From positions 62,001 through 126,000 of the forward strand of contig JAETNR010000003.1 of the NCBI GenBank assembly GCA_021772055.1: DNA of 64,000 nt. Reading direction: 5' to 3'. Source of the DNA: Blautia sp. (GTDB taxonomy: Bacteria > Bacillota > Clostridia > Lachnospirales > Lachnospiraceae). The notes beneath the pieces are model-generated. The model had not been told where the DNA came from. It saw only the letters and a program-made list of their open reading frames with translations, and searched no databases. This document shows, one piece after another, positions 61,911 through 64,000 of the stretch; positions within the stretch are counted from its first letter, which is position 1; the number at the start of each line of letters is the position of its first letter. Both the position numbers and the translations under genes were made by a program.

Positions 61911-63065
61911 ATGGAACATAAAACAGGACTGGAGGATTACTATGTGATCCGCAATCAAAAGAAAATGCGCTTTGGCTATACCACAGGCTCCTGTGCGGCA
62001 GCGGCCTGCAAAGGGGCAGTGACGATGCTTCTTGGAGGAGAAAATGTGACGGAAGTCGCTCTTATGACACCGAAGGGAATCCTTCTCCATCTGGAGCTTG
62101 AAGAAGCGGTGCAGACGGCGGACTATGTATCCTGTGCAGTACGCAAGGATGCAGGGGATGACCCGGATACCACCAATGGAATCCTGATCTATGCCCGGGC
62201 AGAAAAACGGGATGATCCGGGAATTGTTATTGAGGGAGGAATCGGTGTGGGCCGTGTCACCAGACCGGGACTTTCTCAGAAGGTGGGGGAGGCTGCCATC
62301 AATCCGGTTCCCAAAGCAATGATCCTTCGAAGCGCAGAGGAAGCAGCCGAGCGATTTGCCTATGAACGGGGATTGAAGATTACGATTTCTGTACCCGAAG
62401 GCGCAGAGATCGCAAAAAAGACTTTTAATCCCCGGCTTGGGATTGAAGGGGGGATTTCGATTCTGGGGACCTCGGGGATTGTGGAGCCGATGAGTGAGAA
62501 GGCTCTGATAGAAAGCATCCGTGTGGAGATGAAGCAGCATGCTGCCCAGGGGGAAGAATATCTTCTCGTAACGCCGGGAAACTATGGCGCTGATTATCTT
62601 CGGAATCATATGGATCTGCCATTTGAAAAAAATATCAAATGCAGCAATTATGTGGGAGAAACCATTGACATGGCAATCGATATGGGCATAAAAGGCATAT
62701 TGTTTGTATCCCATATCGGAAAATTTGTCAAGGTGGCAGCGGGGATTATGAACACTCATTCTCACAGTGCAGACGGGCGTATGGAAATCCTGGCATCCAA
62801 TGCCATTCGTTCAGGAGGAAGCCTGAGCTGTGCCAAAAGGATCCTGGATGCAGGCACTACGGACGAAGCATTGGATATCCTTGCGGAAAACCACATTCTT
62901 CCTGACACCATGGCGGAAGTCATGAAACGGATCCAGTTTTATCTGAATCATCGTTCTTATGAACAGATTCTTCTGGGCGCAGTGGTATTTCATAATACTT
63001 ATGGCTATCTGGGGCAGACAGAAGATGCTGGAAAACTGATGGAACTGATCTCGAAAGAGAATTAA
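61911..63065 (+). CDS. cbiD: Cobalt-precorrin-5B C1-methyltransferase CbiD
   Basis: CbiD methylates C1 of cobalt-precorrin-5B in the anaerobic (early cobalt insertion) B12 route, using SAM. The protein of 384 aa has the N-terminal signature MRFGYTTGSCAAAACKGA, then VRKDAGDDPDTTNG-like sequence (AVRKDAGDDPDTTNGILIYA), GGIGVGRVTRPGL and the final HTHSHSADGRME. ATG 61911 with GGAGAGG is chosen; an upstream TTG lies in the riboswitch terminator. It is the first gene under the cobalamin riboswitch. Confidence 0.93.
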   Translation: MEHKTGLEDYYVIRNQKKMRFGYTTGSCAAAACKGAVTMLLGGENVTEVALMTPKGILLHLELEEAVQTADYVSCAVRKDAGDDPDTTNGILIYARAEKRDDPGIVIEGGIGVGRVTRPGLSQKVGEAAINPVPKAMILRSAEEAAERFAYERGLKITISVPEGAEIAKKTFNPRLGIEGGISILGTSGIVEPMSEKALIESIRVEMKQHAAQGEEYLLVTPGNYGADYLRNHMDLPFEKNIKCSNYVGETIDMAIDMGIKGILFVSHIGKFVKVAAGIMNTHSHSADGRMEILASNAIRSGGSLSCAKRILDAGTTDEALDILAENHILPDTMAEVMKRIQFYLNHRSYEQILLGAVVFHNTYGYLGQTEDAGKLMELISKEN

Positions 63066-63090
63066 AACAAATCAAAAAATAGTAAAAATA

Positions 63091-63205
63091 ATTGTAACTG
63101 TTCAGTACCTTCACAGTTACGAGCTAAAATTCATTAGAGATCACCTTCGGTGAAGGAATTTTGGCTTGTATGTCTCGGGATATTACCTACTGAATAGTTA
63201 CAAAT
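63091..63205. repeat. Palindromic repeat element between cbiD and cbiL (MITE-like)
   Basis: The outer ends ATTGTAACTGTTCAGTA and TACTGAATAGTTACAAAT are inverted repeats with few mismatches. Inside the left end GTAACTGT is again inverted as ACAGTTAC. The centre has a third stem, AGCTAAAATTC with GAATTTTGGCT, closed by CACCTTCGGTG. The roughly 115-bp unit has no coding capacity. It looks like a miniature inverted-repeat or REP-type element, or a processing site within the operon. Confidence 0.6.
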
Positions 63206-63250
63206 AATCAAAAATAAGTACAAGAAATATTGTGAGAGAAAGGATATATT

Positions 63251-63949
63251 ATGAGCGGAAAGTTATATGGAGTAGGAGTGGGCCCCGGAGATCCGGAGCT
63301 GCTGACATTAAAGGCACTGCGTCTGATCGGAGAGGCGGATATCATTGCGGTTCCGGGGGAGGAACCAAAAGAAAGCGTTGCATACAAAATAGTGAAAGGC
63401 GCCTATCCTAAGTTGGATGAAAAAGAACTGCTGGCAGTCCCCATGCCCATGACAAAGGATAAAGAATTGTTGGAGAAATTTCATGCCCAGGGAACTTCTG
63501 CCGTGCAGAAAGAATTGGACAAAGGACACACGGTAGTCTTTTTGACATTGGGTGATCCAACGGTATATTCCACTTATCTTTATATTCACAAAAGAATCTT
63601 AAGCCTTGGCTATGAAACAGAGATTGTCAGCGGGATTCCCTCCTTCTGTGCAGTTTCTGCCAGGCTGAATACAGGACTTGTGGAAAAGGCAGAACCCCTG
63701 CATGTGATCCCTGCTTCCTACCAGATCGAGGAAGCGCTAAAACTTCCGGGAACCAAGGTTCTTATGAAGGCCGGAAAGAAGATGAAGGCAGTGAAGAACC
63801 GGATTCAGGAGCTGGGTGCAAAAGGGGTCATGATTGAAAACTGCGGCATGCCGGATGAGAAAATTTATCGTTCTATTGAAGAAATTCCGGACAATGCAGG
63901 ATATTATTCTCTGATCATCGTGAAGGATGAGACTGAGGGAGAACGGTAA
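63251..63949 (+). CDS. cbiL: Precorrin-2 C20-methyltransferase (CbiL/CobI)
   Basis: The enzyme methylates C20 of (cobalt-)precorrin-2. The 232-aa protein has the tetrapyrrole methylase signature VGVGPGDPELLTLKALRLI at residues 6-24, then a VFLTLGDPTVYSTYLYIHKR loop and SGIPSFCAVSARL, as in CobI/CbiL. Its place after cbiD supports the anaerobic cbiL function. AGAAAGGA precedes the ATG. The operon probably continues past the window end; 63950-64000 holds no further gene start. Confidence 0.9.
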   Translation: MSGKLYGVGVGPGDPELLTLKALRLIGEADIIAVPGEEPKESVAYKIVKGAYPKLDEKELLAVPMPMTKDKELLEKFHAQGTSAVQKELDKGHTVVFLTLGDPTVYSTYLYIHKRILSLGYETEIVSGIPSFCAVSARLNTGLVEKAEPLHVIPASYQIEEALKLPGTKVLMKAGKKMKAVKNRIQELGAKGVMIENCGMPDEKIYRSIEEIPDNAGYYSLIIVKDETEGER

Positions 63950-64000
63950 AAGCATAAAATCTGCTGAGATAAAAGTGCAAATATAGAATAAGAAGATGGA

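Noticed and set aside
61797..62765. Long open frame on the minus strand opposite cbiD
   Set aside because: It covers the riboswitch and cbiD and has no recognisable domain.

Overview
The window reads as ordinary chromosome of an anaerobic, endospore-forming Firmicute, most likely a Lachnospiraceae member (Blautia or a Clostridium cluster XIVa relative). Evidence for this: an intact sigK and spoIID, the rplS-lepB-rbgA order, a T-box before pheST, a cobalamin riboswitch before the anaerobic B12 genes cbiD and cbiL, a Gram-positive type 6S RNA gene, AGGAGG-type ribosome binding sites, frequent TTG starts, and several families typical of gut Lachnospiraceae (DUF5714, DUF5716 and DUF5717-like proteins, UroD-like methyltransferase paralogues). 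The genus is an inference. No rRNA, tRNA, CRISPR array, prophage or transposase was seen.

Layout. 1-2143: tail of an O-methyltransferase, the tRNA hydroxylation gene trhP, and sigK on the opposite strand. 2352-9536: a Cache-GGDEF diguanylate cyclase, then a three-gene operon of unknown function (1,182-aa helical-repeat protein, Hsp70/actin-fold protein, TPR protein). 9587-12090: a polar amino-acid ABC importer. 12105-16770: purB, purA, a D-amino-acid aminotransferase and a HAD phosphatase joined to a membrane segment. 16791-18124: a solitary tyrosine recombinase and a 6S RNA gene with its own promoter and terminator. 18154-21603: galM, spoIID (start codon inside the galM terminator) and a YihY-family membrane protein. 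21600-26095: Phe T-box, pheS, pheT and a histidine phosphatase. 26128-29570: a MotA/MotB-type motor pair resembling ZorA/ZorB, with a third membrane gene.

29752-53722 is a catabolic island. It holds six UroD-superfamily (methyltransferase-like) genes, one of them fused to a thioredoxin-like domain, plus a fragment of another. With them are a six-hairpin glycosidase-like protein, a GH43-type glycosidase, an oligosaccharide-type ABC importer, a membrane AraC regulator, two further AraC-type genes (one frameshifted), and an operon of CobW-like GTPase, DUF5714, SsuABC-like transporter and PadR regulator. Together these suggest uptake of a glycoside or methylated compound, sugar removal, and corrinoid-dependent methyl transfer. 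No corrinoid protein lies in the window, so that pathway is inference.

53742-64000: rplS-lepB-rbgA, mnmM on the minus strand, a CoA set (coaBC, panT, coaX), an RluA-family pseudouridine synthase on the minus strand, a membrane-anchored propeller-like protein, and the start of a cobalamin operon (riboswitch, cbiD, palindromic repeat, cbiL). De novo B12 synthesis fits the corrinoid-type enzymes of the island.

The best candidates for something undescribed are the ZorAB-like motor operon without known Zorya effectors, the 1,182-aa/Hsp70-like/TPR operon, and the UroD-thioredoxin plus CobW/DUF5714/ABC segment. Smaller items with direct sequence support are the leaderless spoIID start inside a terminator, the UroD gene remnant, the AraC frameshift and a signal peptidase with Arg at the expected catalytic Lys.
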